DNA of 64,000 nt. Source: an uncultured Verrucomicrobia subdivision 3 bacterium. Its GTDB lineage: Bacteria > Verrucomicrobiota > Verrucomicrobiia > Limisphaerales > UBA8199. The notes below the pieces were generated by a model. That model saw nothing but the letters and a program-made list of their open reading frames with translations, did no database searches and was not told the DNA's origin. Below are positions 31,801 through 40,287 of this stretch, piece by piece. The stretch covers positions 1 through 64,000 of the forward strand of contig CAIWMU010000226.1 in assembly GCA_903913865.1 (NCBI GenBank), in the 5' to 3' direction. The translations under genes were made by a program, and so were the position numbers. Each line of letters opens with the position of its first letter. Within the stretch, counting starts at the first letter, position 1.

Positions 31801-32133
31801 AAGGGCATCCCCACGACGGCGCACCTGCGCCACAATCATGTTCATCTTCCCGGCCCTCACATCGCCCACCACCTTGGTAATGTTGGCCGCAGTCCACAGC
31901 TCGCTACCCCATGCATCCACCCAGAACCCTCTGTATTCAGGCACCTGTCCCCAGGAGTCGCACCCCCAGGCCACCAGCAGGATCAGGACAACCAGCCATC
32001 CCCCTGCGCGGGCAACCCGGCCCTGAAATCCCCACCTGATCGCAAGCCCTGGTAACCGCCCTGCCCCCTGGTCCCCACCCCCGCCCTCTTCAGGTCGAGG
32101 ACGCGCCATCCAGGGTTGGGCGGGGGTGAACAT
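28870..32133 (-). CDS. Exported GHL10-like glycoside hydrolase with Ig-like repeats
   Basis: 1087 aa. A hydrophobic N-terminal segment (about 42-58, GGWLVVLILLVAWGCDSWG) acts as a signal peptide or possibly a lipoprotein signal ending at Cys. Residues about 62-400 match the GHL10/DUF187 barrel (EYRGFWVDAW, VDGLNFDYIRYSSTSEGYND, VDVHAWIVTYHV) found in YngK-like glycosidases. A CNA/carboxypeptidase-regulatory-like module follows (KGFVYGGGTTNPLDGVKVTL), then two Ig-like modules and a propeller-like region (AFNPVSKRLILVSR ...). The tail (WQELVTIASTNGAFQWWDPE...RRFYRVRWQP) resembles the end of the LamG protein. It likely degrades or binds an extracellular polysaccharide; substrate unknown. It is followed 17 bp away on the same strand by the sialate O-acetylesterase gene upstream, suggesting co-expression. 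Confidence 0.82.
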   Translation of the reverse strand: MFTPAQPWMARPRPEEGGGGDQGAGRLPGLAIRWGFQGRVARAGGWLVVLILLVAWGCDSWGQVPEYRGFWVDAWGSELWTAANITKVVGDVRAGKMNMIVAQVRRRGDALYASKFEPKCKDISASFDPLADLVAKAHNTNAGPYVDVHAWIVTYHVHQGTNPPTQATHPLNLHPDWLLKDINGNLIIGNEYTFDPGHPGVQAHTFNVCMDIVTNYNVDGLNFDYIRYSSTSEGYNDVTVARFNRLFNRTGVPSTSDTLWKQFRRDQVTGLLRKVYLNAIAVRPNIKISCDTITWAPGPTSDATWYSSAAAWNSVLQDWRGWMEEGILDINIPMSYFRQATYATDYLNWGNFAKDHKFNRHVVIGPGIYLNSVSEAIVQMRQTRSATATGKIAEGSCGYSFRVTNKDGVSRATFLGALTTASSYDVVSPPIFDQAVPLPVMSWKSTPTKGHIKGFVYGGGTTNPLDGVKVTLSGTASRAQTNDATGFYGFVDLSPGSYTVTATFGGFLSVTGMVTVASGVVATADLLMPPLLQPIITSQPQPISVIQGSNALFTVAATGTPPLSYQWRWYGTNIPGATTTGLSLNGASTNQAGPYTVVITNAYGSITSTVALLSVSLPPPPGRLSVLWQLSPGSRSYLANSALPTERGLAFNPVSKRLILVSRASSSLHMYVLDAESGADLHEMNISGITGGTYTLSLVGVADDGAVYAANLTTSGATTAFKIYRWADDNPGTVPTVAFSGDPSPGNPQRWGDTLDVRGAGSGTQCIAASRASTNVVLFSTVNGTTFTAQNIVVPAVSGGDFGLGLAFGTSNTFWGRANGRSLRQVSYNTGTGSGTILRTHADPDIPSGVSAIGVNNSLGLLAGINITSPNHLRVYSIPAAPASPLLLATNLFATDNDNTGAGTGAIDFNGDRIYALDSNNGLLALRLNFPPTITNQPMALTLKAGKTATFAVEASGTPPLSYQWRFAGGIIPAATGIGYSRPGVLTNSAGYYSVVVTNFWGSVTSNPALLTVIPPVPPQINPLVLTPDGPVRLTGAGDPGGFVVEASENLANWQELVTIASTNGAFQWWDPETTLARRFYRVRWQP

Positions 32134-32150
32134 GATCCTACCGGGTCAGG

Positions 32151-34355
32151 TCACTTCACCATGTGAACCAGAACCCGCAGCCGCTTGGCTTTGTAAGAAC
32201 CGGCGTTGCCGGAAAAGGTCCAGTCGGGGCTCCCCTTTGGCTGGTTCCCGATGCCTATATCCCCGCCGGGACCGGACTTCCAGTTGTTGACGGCAAAAAG
32301 GGTCTGTTTCGCTGCGGAATTATGCACCTGCATGCATCCATACCCCTCGAGAGGATCTGACGGCCCATCCCCGAAATCATAGGTCTGCGCACTGGCATTC
32401 GGCACATTGGCGACATTGTCGGGCCCATAATTATTCGGCCAGAACTCGATGTTGCCACCCCCAAGCCCTGTACCGGTCTTGATCCCTTTTACATTCGAGA
32501 TCACGGTCATGTTCTGGACCGGTTGCTGCCATTTGATGCCCGATTTCGCCGTGGGCACTCCCAGTTTGGAAGCGTCTTCCGTGAACGCGTCCATGGACAC
32601 ATAAAGATACTGGGAACTCTCCTCGGTATCCTGCAGCTCAAGGAAGTAGCCAACCCGGTCGAACTTTCCGTTCACGGCGGAACGGTTGTCCACGGCGTAG
32701 GGCACATCCGCCCCCATCTTCGATAGATCAGCATCCAGCAGCAGTTGGTATTGGCCGGACTCCGGCACATTCAACGTCAACAGGTCCCGCTTGGGAACGA
32801 TCCCGGCCCGGAACGCGGAAGCGGGCAGTCCGGCCCCGTTCATCAGATTGGGCTCCGCGAGCATGCTCCAGGCAAACCGCACGGCGACAGGGTTCTTGAC
32901 CTGCGGGGCCGAAAGCACCAGGGATGATCCATCAATCCGCGCCTCGGCCGGAACAAATCCCCCCACCTCCGCGTCAATGATCTCAAACCAATTCAGCGGC
33001 TTCCCATCCCTGCTGGCAAGACCGTCGCCCGATTCGAATGCAAGCCGCATCTTGTCCCCCTCGACCGTCATGGACCTGAACACAGGCCCTGAGCTGACCA
33101 CGCCAGGCTGGTTGTAGGTTCTTGCAAGAGCCATCAACGCCAGCCTCCGCCCCACCTCCTGCTTGTTTGCAGGGTGGATATCCTTCAGATCGCCAATATC
33201 GTTGATCACAGCCATCCCGACATTCGGGATCCTTGTGGCCGCCGTTTGTGCCTCCCAGAATTCAGCAATCACGTGGGGATTTCCACCGTAGGTGTAGGGG
33301 GCGATCTGCACAAAATAAAACGGGAATTGGCCCACGCCCCAGATCTTGCGCCATCCCTCAATCAAGGCCCGCATCCGTTCTGTATAGAGCATGCCCTCGC
33401 TGGAGTTGGATTCTCCCTGATACCAGATCGCCCCTTTCAGACCGAATGGGCACAGGGGATGGATCATGCCATTGAACAGCGCCGTGGACTGCTGCAATTC
33501 CCTGGGCGGCAGCAGCTCCGCCGGAAATACGGGCATCGGCGGCTCGATATCCTTGCGCTGCGCGGCCTCCCGGGCTGCTGCCAGCCATGCCTCAGTTTGT
33601 CCCAGAACATCTTTCAGCCGGCCTTGATGCGCCTCGGTGCGGGGGTCCCCCATCTGCACTTTTTGATATTCAGCCTTCAGTGCCTCAACCAGACCGAAGC
33701 CCTCGGGTGGAGTCCACGATTCGATCCGTGTGCCACCCCAGGTTGCATCAATCAACCCAATCGGAACTCCCAGTTTTGCATTCAACTCACGCCCGAAAAA
33801 ATACCCCGCAGCCGAAAACCCGCCCCATCCACTCTCCCCCACCGTGGCAGGGCTGCAAACCTTCCAGGCCCCCGCGAAGTTCGTCTGGGGCTGGGCGGTC
33901 CACCTGTTCTCCACCATCAGCAACCGGATTTCCGGGTGGTTGGCCTCTTCAATCTCCTTTTTCCCGTCCCGGACGGAGGCTATTCCCATCTCCATATTGC
34001 TCTGTCCGGAACAAAGCCAGACATCGCCCACCAGCACATTGGTGTATTCAATGGAACTGGAACCACTCACCGAGACAACATGCGTGCCACCCGTCTTCAT
34101 CGCCGGCAGTGCCACCCTCCACTCACCTTTTTCATTCGCCTTGGCGGTGCGGGACTCTGAATCGATCTTCACAGTCACCGTTTCTCCCGACTCCCCCCAA
34201 CCCCATACCGTGACAGGTTGCTCACGCTGCAGCACCATGTTGCTGCCGAACACATTCGGGAGTCGAATCGTTGCCCCGGCTTCATGAATCCCACCAGCGG
34301 CCATGCCGCAGGCGGCCATCATCACCCAAAGGTTTCTTGAGAGTTTGTTTCGCAT
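32151..34355 (-). CDS. Exported sialate O-acetylesterase with C-terminal accessory domain
   Basis: 734 aa from MRNKLSRNLWVMMAACGMAA at 34355; the 85 residues before it in the ORF track do not look coding. The signal peptide ends near GATIRLP. Residues about 30-115 are a jelly-roll domain. The SGNH/SASA esterase follows, with nucleophile Ser in CSGQSNMEMG, the GAIWYQGESN block, and the Asp/His dyad in KDIHPANKQEVGRR. It should remove O-acetyl groups from sialic acids or acetylated plant glycans in the periplasm. From about 505 a second region (ESGQYQLLLDADLSK ... RLRVLVHMVK) may be a carbohydrate-binding or PA14-type module. The GHL10-like gene lies 17 bp downstream on the same strand. It diverges from the CBM9-like gene. 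Confidence 0.88.
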   Translation of the reverse strand: MRNKLSRNLWVMMAACGMAAGGIHEAGATIRLPNVFGSNMVLQREQPVTVWGWGESGETVTVKIDSESRTAKANEKGEWRVALPAMKTGGTHVVSVSGSSSIEYTNVLVGDVWLCSGQSNMEMGIASVRDGKKEIEEANHPEIRLLMVENRWTAQPQTNFAGAWKVCSPATVGESGWGGFSAAGYFFGRELNAKLGVPIGLIDATWGGTRIESWTPPEGFGLVEALKAEYQKVQMGDPRTEAHQGRLKDVLGQTEAWLAAAREAAQRKDIEPPMPVFPAELLPPRELQQSTALFNGMIHPLCPFGLKGAIWYQGESNSSEGMLYTERMRALIEGWRKIWGVGQFPFYFVQIAPYTYGGNPHVIAEFWEAQTAATRIPNVGMAVINDIGDLKDIHPANKQEVGRRLALMALARTYNQPGVVSSGPVFRSMTVEGDKMRLAFESGDGLASRDGKPLNWFEIIDAEVGGFVPAEARIDGSSLVLSAPQVKNPVAVRFAWSMLAEPNLMNGAGLPASAFRAGIVPKRDLLTLNVPESGQYQLLLDADLSKMGADVPYAVDNRSAVNGKFDRVGYFLELQDTEESSQYLYVSMDAFTEDASKLGVPTAKSGIKWQQPVQNMTVISNVKGIKTGTGLGGGNIEFWPNNYGPDNVANVPNASAQTYDFGDGPSDPLEGYGCMQVHNSAAKQTLFAVNNWKSGPGGDIGIGNQPKGSPDWTFSGNAGSYKAKRLRVLVHMVK

Positions 34356-34614
34356 ATTTCGTTGAGAGTGCTTCTTGCGATTGTGATACCACGGGCACAG
34401 GCTTTCGGAAAGGGAGATTTGCAAGGAAGTTTCAAAACGCATTCCTTCTGAACATTCACCCTGCCAAACCGAGGAATGGTCATCCCCATCCAATTCCCGT
34501 AAACCGTTGCGGATCAACGGCAAATCCTGCAATTCCGCAAACCCTCGACAGGCGCGCCAGTGCGAAATCAACCGCCGGACTTGCATCGGGTGAATCGAAG
34601 GGGTAATCAAGCGT

Positions 34615-35286
34615 ATGCGCCAGTATCATATCCAGCCAGCCCCGGCTCCTTCGACTTCGCCCATCTGCAACTGGGCCGACCCATTCTGGACCCCGGCCTC
34701 GACGGGTGAAATCGCTGTGCACCGCCCCGAGGGCAGCAACCACCAGCCACGCACCCGGTTCAAGCTCTTACACTCCCCGGACGGTCTGCATGGTATCTTC
34801 ATCGTGCAGGACCAGTTCGTGCGCTGTGTGCGCACCGGATATTTTTCCGACGTCTGGAAGGACTCCTGCGTCGAATTCTTCGTCGAACCCAAACCGGGGG
34901 CCGGATACCTCAACTTCGAATTCAGCTGCGGAGGCTCCTTTCTGATCAGCCACATCACCGACCCTGAACGCACCCCGGAAGGCTTCAAGGCATTCACCAA
35001 GCTCCCCTGGGATCTCGGACGTCAGCTGGTGGTTGCTTCCACACTCCCTGCCCTGGTCGATCCGGAGGTTCCGGAGCCTCTGGAATGGCAGTTGGCATTT
35101 TACCTGCCATTTTCCCTCCTGACAGCCAGGGTGGGCCCCCTCAACATCCAGCCGGGTGCCATATGGCGGGGCAATCTTTACAAATGTGGTGATGAAACCT
35201 CCCATCCCCACTGGGTCAGTTGGAACGAAGTCGATGAGCTGAATTTCCACAAACCCGGGTGCTTTGGAACCCTTTTATTTGCCTGA
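34615..35286 (+). CDS. CBM9-like carbohydrate-binding protein
   Basis: 223 aa with the family pattern of cytochrome/CBM9-like (DOMON-related) proteins: ICNWADPFW at the start, LHGIFIVQDQFVR, VWKDSCVEFFVEP, FEFSCGGSF, and WRGNLYKCGDETSHPHWVSW near the end. No signal peptide is seen, so it may be cytoplasmic or leave by an atypical route. It probably binds oligosaccharide; no catalytic domain. It lies divergent from the sialate O-acetylesterase and may share a glycan-related regulon. Confidence 0.82.
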   Translation: MRQYHIQPAPAPSTSPICNWADPFWTPASTGEIAVHRPEGSNHQPRTRFKLLHSPDGLHGIFIVQDQFVRCVRTGYFSDVWKDSCVEFFVEPKPGAGYLNFEFSCGGSFLISHITDPERTPEGFKAFTKLPWDLGRQLVVASTLPALVDPEVPEPLEWQLAFYLPFSLLTARVGPLNIQPGAIWRGNLYKCGDETSHPHWVSWNEVDELNFHKPGCFGTLLFA

Positions 35287-35353
35287 AATCGGTTGTGCTC
35301 CGGGGCCATTGCTTTTGCCGGGGCTTTCCCATAGGTTCGGGCAGACGAACTTT

Positions 35354-35596
35354 ATGAACCCGAAACTGCTCCTTAAAACCATTTTTCTGATGGCCGTACT
35401 CCTCCTGCTGGTGATCATGGGGATGAACAACCGCCACACCATCGAACTCTCACTGCCACCCATCTTCAAAAGCCAGCGGCTCCCGGCCGCATTCATGTAT
35501 TTTGGCTTTTTTGCCACGGGTGTGCTCTCCGGAACAGTCCTGACTGCCGGTGGTGGTGGAAAGCGCTCATCCGGCAAGTCAAAGCCGGACAAGTAG
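35354..35596 (+). CDS. Small LapA-like (DUF1049-type) membrane protein
   Basis: 80 aa from ATG 35354; the ORF-track start 30 codons upstream overlaps the previous gene region. Two membrane segments (about 7-23 IFLMAVLLLLVIMG and 48-66 MYFGFFATGVLSGTVL) enclose NNRHTIELSLPPIFKS, with a basic tail. This is the lipopolysaccharide-assembly protein A (LapA/DUF1049) layout but similarity is modest. Role is probably in envelope homeostasis. Monocistronic. Confidence 0.65.
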   Translation: MNPKLLLKTIFLMAVLLLLVIMGMNNRHTIELSLPPIFKSQRLPAAFMYFGFFATGVLSGTVLTAGGGGKRSSGKSKPDK

Positions 35597-35796
35597 ATCC
35601 ATCAGAATTGCCACGCAAATCCGCACGAGCGACTCACTCCCGGAAGTCGTCTCCACACCCTGCCCTTCCCACCCGGGATTGGGCAGGTCAGAGTCCACGA
35701 CCTACGCAATCCCAACCGTAAGGAGTAGGGTGATAATGATTTTCACCCCGATTTTTATTTACACGGGCCACTGTTTCGGCATTTTTCAAGCGCTTT

Positions 35797-36789
35797 ATGA
35801 CTTTGGAATCTAACAACAATACTCTTGGTCGGAAACGGGCGGGCTCTGCTGAGGCGGGCCAGGGAATCCCTTCCGCCATGATGGTGACGCTCGCCGCCGC
35901 ATTGGGAACTGTAGCCATGCCTGCGGTCGCCTCGGAAAACGTTCCCCAACGCCCCTTTGCTTATCTTGCCAACACCCCTTCCACGGGGCAGTTCATCGCC
36001 GGTCTTGTCTACGAAGAATCGGAGGCCTACCATATTCTCGCCCCACGCACACAGTATGATGTCAACCGCAAGGTCGGCGGAGAGAACTATGGAATTGATG
36101 CCACCCAGGGCTTTGTCACAGTCCAATATGGACTCTCGGAACGATGGTCCCTGGACCTCAGCGCGGGCGCAACAACGGTGGGATCGAGGTCCTTCTCCAA
36201 TGGGGCCGTGGACTCCACCACGGGCCTGATGGATGTCAGCTTCGGCGTTCGCTACGTCATTTGCACCGAGGATTCCTCAGGTGCTGACTGGAAGCCCACA
36301 TTGGTGTTCCGCGCCGGCGCCGTGCTCCCGGGCACCTACGACAAGGACTCCAACTTCGCCCCCGGGATGCGGTCCGCTGCCATCTCCCCGGAGTTCATCG
36401 CCAGAAAGCATTTCGGGTGGACCGGGCTGGGCGCCTACACCGACCTCCTCTACCGCTGGAACAAGACCATCGGCAATGATCAGTATATTGCCAGCGTCGG
36501 AATCTTTCAGGAGATCAAGAGCTGGGAATTGGATCTGGGCTACCGGCATGTGCAGTCGCTCGCGGGCGATGATATTCAATATGATCCGGCCAATCCCGCA
36601 GCAATCGCCTATCCGCGCAACGTCAGGGAGATCAACGATGCCATTGAGGCCGGGTTCTCCTACACGACCAGCAAACACCACCTGCGACTCGGATTCCACA
36701 CACGCACGATCGTTGACGGCTCGAACACCGACCGCAAATTCTGGATCGGTGCCTCGGTCGATCTCCCGCTGGGTCCCTGGACCAAGTGA
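35797..36789 (+). CDS. Outer-membrane beta-barrel protein (transporter-like)
   Basis: 330 aa. An N-terminal region with a signal-like segment (MMVTLAAALGTVAMPAVASE, residues 28-47) precedes alternating strands typical of a barrel: FVTVQYGLSERWSLDLSAGATTVG, LMDVSFGVRYV, KPTLVFRAGAVLPG, LGAYTDLLYRWN, YIASVGIFQEI, FWIGASVDLPLGPW. The start could instead be the ATG at residue 28-29. It resembles the generic transporter/OmpL-type barrels of the phylum. Substrate unknown. Monocistronic between convergent neighbours. Confidence 0.75.
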   Translation: MTLESNNNTLGRKRAGSAEAGQGIPSAMMVTLAAALGTVAMPAVASENVPQRPFAYLANTPSTGQFIAGLVYEESEAYHILAPRTQYDVNRKVGGENYGIDATQGFVTVQYGLSERWSLDLSAGATTVGSRSFSNGAVDSTTGLMDVSFGVRYVICTEDSSGADWKPTLVFRAGAVLPGTYDKDSNFAPGMRSAAISPEFIARKHFGWTGLGAYTDLLYRWNKTIGNDQYIASVGIFQEIKSWELDLGYRHVQSLAGDDIQYDPANPAAIAYPRNVREINDAIEAGFSYTTSKHHLRLGFHTRTIVDGSNTDRKFWIGASVDLPLGPWTK

Positions 36790-36830
36790 TGAAACCCCTC
36801 GCAGGTTGGAAAAATCCAGCCTGCGTTTGA

Positions 36831-37592
36831 TCAGGGGAGAAATTCGGTGAACCAGGGTTCCGGTTCCGCGCGAAACTCCCTCTCGCACCCCTGCCATGCA
36901 AACCTCAAACATCCTGCGTGCAAGGCATGGTGGGGCACAAGCAGAGCCGCACTCTGCGCCGCACTCAACCGCCCCTCCACAAGGGCGAGATAAATGGTCT
37001 CGTCCCCTCCATAAATCTTGTCTCCAACGATGGGATTTCCAAGATGGGCCAGATGGATGCGAATCTGATGCTTCCGCCCGGTGCGTGGACTCACACCAAC
37101 AAGTGTGAACGGTTTTGGGTCGTTTGAGCCGGGTATGCTTCTGAGAAACCGGTGCTTTACCACGAAATCGGTGCAGGCCGCCTTCCCATCCGCACGCACA
37201 CAATCCTTGATCGCAACAACGCTTTTCTCATCCTTCCCCAGCGGTGCATCGATGGTCCCTGAATCTGCAGCAACGCGCCCATGCACGATCGCAACGTATT
37301 CCTTTTGGACGGTGCGATTCTCGAACAGCCTCCGCAGTTCCCGGGCTGCCCCGGCCGTCTTGCCGATAAGGGTCACCCCACTCGTTTCACGGTCCAGACG
37401 ATTCACCAGCTGCGGTTGCTCGACGCTTTCAGGGGAAGCCCCGGGAATCAAACCCGACTGCAAATGGAGGCGCACCCGGCTGATGAGGCTCGAATAAACA
37501 TCCCCCTTTGTGGGATGGCACACCAAACCCGCCGGTTTCCTCACTACGAGCAACTCGCCATCCTCAAAAATCACGTCCAGCATCGGGTTCAT
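36831..37592 (-). CDS. RluA-family pseudouridine synthase
   Basis: 253 aa, cytosolic; isomerises uridine in rRNA or tRNA. No S4 domain; it starts directly with DVIFEDGELLVVRKPAGLVCHP. The catalytic Asp is in NRLDRETSGV, followed by RLFENRTVQKEYVAIVHG and a C-terminal GRKHQIRIHLAHLGNPIVGDKIY, all family hallmarks. Length is in the RluA/TruC range, so the target site cannot be named. Starts at MNPMLDV. Confidence 0.92.
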   Translation of the reverse strand: MNPMLDVIFEDGELLVVRKPAGLVCHPTKGDVYSSLISRVRLHLQSGLIPGASPESVEQPQLVNRLDRETSGVTLIGKTAGAARELRRLFENRTVQKEYVAIVHGRVAADSGTIDAPLGKDEKSVVAIKDCVRADGKAACTDFVVKHRFLRSIPGSNDPKPFTLVGVSPRTGRKHQIRIHLAHLGNPIVGDKIYGGDETIYLALVEGRLSAAQSAALLVPHHALHAGCLRFAWQGCEREFRAEPEPWFTEFLP

Positions 37593-37766
37593 GAGGAGAT
37601 TCCCATACGACGCGAAAAGACGACTGCTTTCGTCATCCCACGAACCGGAAGCCTCCGGACCTCCTCATCCAGAGGCACTGATAACGAACTGCTTTGGCTT
37701 GAATTAATCATTTCGCAGGGCCGAACGGTGGGCTAATGTGCGCCAGTCGCAGTCCTTTGACCAGAC

Positions 37767-40085
37767 ATGAGTGACACAGAGAATAAATCTGCAGCACCCG
37801 AGCCATGTCCCGCACCGGCTTCCCCCCTCCGGATGGGGATCGCAACCCTGCTGATCTCACTCCTGCTGGCTGCGGGAACCTTCCTTACCTATCTCCCCGC
37901 CCTGAAGTTCGATTTCGTCAACTATGACGACACCGATTACGTGACACAAAACCCCAATGTCACGTCGGGGCTCTCGACTACGAACCTCGTTTGGGCATTC
38001 ACCACCGGCCATGCCGGCAACTGGCATCCAATCACCTGGATCAGCCATCAGGCGGATGCCTCAGCCTTTGGCTTGAACCCCGGGGGGCACCACCTCACCA
38101 ATGTCCTGTTCCATACCGCAAATACACTTCTGCTGTTCCTCCTGCTCCGATCCCTGACAGGATCGCTCTGGCGCAGCATGCTCGTCGCGGCTCTCTTTGC
38201 TCTCCACCCGGCACATGTCGAATCAGTGGCTTGGATCTCTGAACGGAAGGATGTTCTCAGCGCCTTCTTTGGTCTTCTCACGCTCATGGCCTACGCGCGG
38301 GCGTCCCGCTTCATGGATACCAGGAGCACAACCCCCTCCCAAATTCAATGGCTCCACCGGTCCATTATTCCCCCCACGCTGTTCCTCGCCCTGGGGCTCA
38401 TGGCAAAGCCGATGCTCGTGACACTGCCCTTCGTCATGTTGCTGCTGGATTACTGGCCGCTTGACCGGCGGCGGACTCCCTGGAAACGGCTGATCCTGGA
38501 AAAGTGGCCCCTCTTCGGATTGATCACAGCATCTTCGGTGGTGACCTTCATCGTTCAGAAACAGGGCGGGGCCGTCCAAACCCTCAGAGATTTATCCCTC
38601 GCAGGCCGCCTGGAAAACGCCGTCATCTCCTACTCACGCTACCTCGCGAAAGCCTTCTGGCCCGCGAACCTCGCCACCCCTTATCCCCACCCGGGAACCT
38701 GGCCTTGGACACAAATCCTCTTCTCCTGCCTGATCCTCGTCTCCATAAGCCTCCTGGCATGGAGATACCGGCGCAGCCAACCCTCAATCATCGTCGGCTG
38801 GCTCTGGTTCCTGGGCATGCTCATACCGGTGCTCGGCCTCATCCAGGTAGGTGCGCAGTCCATGGCCGACCGCTACACCTACCTGCCCTACATCGGCATC
38901 TTCATCGCCCTCTGCTACACCAAAAGGGGTCAGTCCTCACTATTGACAGTGACCCCAACCTCAAGCAACCCGTCCCCCCTCCAATCCCCGCTCAACCTCA
39001 CACTCTGCGGGGTCGCCATAGTCGCTCTGGGCGCCCTGACACTCACTTCCAGACAACAACTGCGGGTCTGGCAGGACAGCGGAACCCTCTTCACCCACTC
39101 CATCTCCGTGACCCGCAGCAACTGGATTGCCTGGTATAACCTTGGCTGGCATCTGGACACGCATGGCCAGACCGAAGAAGCGGTCAAGTGCTACCGGAAG
39201 GCGCTGGAAATTGATCCCCTGTTCCCCGATCCCATTAACAATCTGGGCTGCGCTCTGGCCTCCCTCAAACGCTACGAAGAGGCGATTCCCTGCTTTGAGT
39301 CGGCCTTGAAACTCAAACCAACCTCCCTGGAGGTGCAGCTCAATATCGCGAATGCCCTGAAGGAACTGGGAAGAAACGATGAGGCAACCGCCCGCTACCG
39401 CCTTGTGCTTGGCAGTCGCCCCGATCACCCGGCAGCGTTGATGAACCTCGGCAGCCTGCTTTCCCGCCAGAACCAATTTGCCGAGGCGATCCCGATTCTT
39501 GAAAAATCGCTTGCAGCCAACCCATCTCAGCCGATTGTTCATTACAACCTCGCCAACGCTCTTGCAAAGATGCGTCGGATCCCCGAAGCCATCACCCATT
39601 ACGAGCGGGCTGTGGCGTTGAAGGATGACTACTCCGAAGCGCGGCATGATCTGGGGATCACCTATGCCCGGGCCGGCAGGCTTGAGGACGCGGCAAAAGT
39701 CCTGCGGGATGCCGTTGCTCGGGAACCTCGCAACGCCACCGTGCGCGTTGCATATGGTCGAGTCCTGGCGGCACAGCAGAAGACGGAATCCGCAGTCATC
39801 CTTTTCAAGGAAGCCGTTCAATTGGCTCCGGAGAACATCGAAGCCCACGCCAACCTCGGAACACTGCTGGCTATGCAGGGTGATCTGGAAGCTGCGGTGA
39901 CGCACCTGGGGACCGCACTGCGCGCCCGCCCTGATGATCCCGTGGCACAACTCAATCTCGCGAGAGCCTTGGCAGCCAGTGGAAAAAAGAGAGAGGCCAT
40001 CCCGCATCTTGAAGAAGTTCTGCGCCTTCGCCCGGGGCATCCCCAGGCCACAGAGGAACTCCGAAAACTTCAAGCCAGCCCATAG
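37767..40085 (+). CDS. Multi-pass membrane protein with C-terminal TPR repeats (TMTC/GT-C-like)
   Basis: 772 aa. Residues 24-420 hold about ten membrane segments. The first extracytoplasmic loop contains FVNYDDTDYV, the acidic pair expected of GT-C (PMT/TMTC-like) transferases, then LFALHPAHVESVAWISERKD, a hallmark of the family in bacteria. From about 450 to 770 are nine or so TPRs (AWYNLGWHLDTHGQTEEAVK, IVHYNLANALAKMRRIPEAI). The likely role is lipid-linked sugar transfer to protein or glycan at the inner membrane, but this is inferred. A REP-like sequence encodes the cytoplasmic-loop residues TKRGQSSLLTVTP (see repeat). Monocistronic. Confidence 0.85.
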   Translation: MSDTENKSAAPEPCPAPASPLRMGIATLLISLLLAAGTFLTYLPALKFDFVNYDDTDYVTQNPNVTSGLSTTNLVWAFTTGHAGNWHPITWISHQADASAFGLNPGGHHLTNVLFHTANTLLLFLLLRSLTGSLWRSMLVAALFALHPAHVESVAWISERKDVLSAFFGLLTLMAYARASRFMDTRSTTPSQIQWLHRSIIPPTLFLALGLMAKPMLVTLPFVMLLLDYWPLDRRRTPWKRLILEKWPLFGLITASSVVTFIVQKQGGAVQTLRDLSLAGRLENAVISYSRYLAKAFWPANLATPYPHPGTWPWTQILFSCLILVSISLLAWRYRRSQPSIIVGWLWFLGMLIPVLGLIQVGAQSMADRYTYLPYIGIFIALCYTKRGQSSLLTVTPTSSNPSPLQSPLNLTLCGVAIVALGALTLTSRQQLRVWQDSGTLFTHSISVTRSNWIAWYNLGWHLDTHGQTEEAVKCYRKALEIDPLFPDPINNLGCALASLKRYEEAIPCFESALKLKPTSLEVQLNIANALKELGRNDEATARYRLVLGSRPDHPAALMNLGSLLSRQNQFAEAIPILEKSLAANPSQPIVHYNLANALAKMRRIPEAITHYERAVALKDDYSEARHDLGITYARAGRLEDAAKVLRDAVAREPRNATVRVAYGRVLAAQQKTESAVILFKEAVQLAPENIEAHANLGTLLAMQGDLEAAVTHLGTALRARPDDPVAQLNLARALAASGKKREAIPHLEEVLRLRPGHPQATEELRKLQASP
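38926..38956. repeat. REP-like sequence inside the TPR membrane-protein gene
   Basis: GGGGTCAGTCCTCA, then a short spacer and TGACCCC, the left arm and outer end of the 70-bp hairpin at 4469-4538. GGGGTCA pairs with TGACCCC around GTC/GAC. It lies in frame and the protein remains open, encoding a loop between two membrane segments. Shared sequence is about 14 bases plus the closing arm, so the relation is likely but not certain. Confidence 0.6.
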
Positions 40086-40287
40086 ACCCTCCTGCAGGCA
40101 GCGATCGGTGTCACCCCCGGGGTTCGGGTTTTCGACCGCCGAATCGCAGACCGCACGTAAAGCAACCCGGTTTTTAGCTTTAGCCTTTTCCTGATATGGC
40201 CAAGGCGACTTGGATGGTTTTCACACTCACGAGCAATCACTCAACCATGTCACGAGTCGCGATTCCAGCCCCGATCACCATGAAAAT

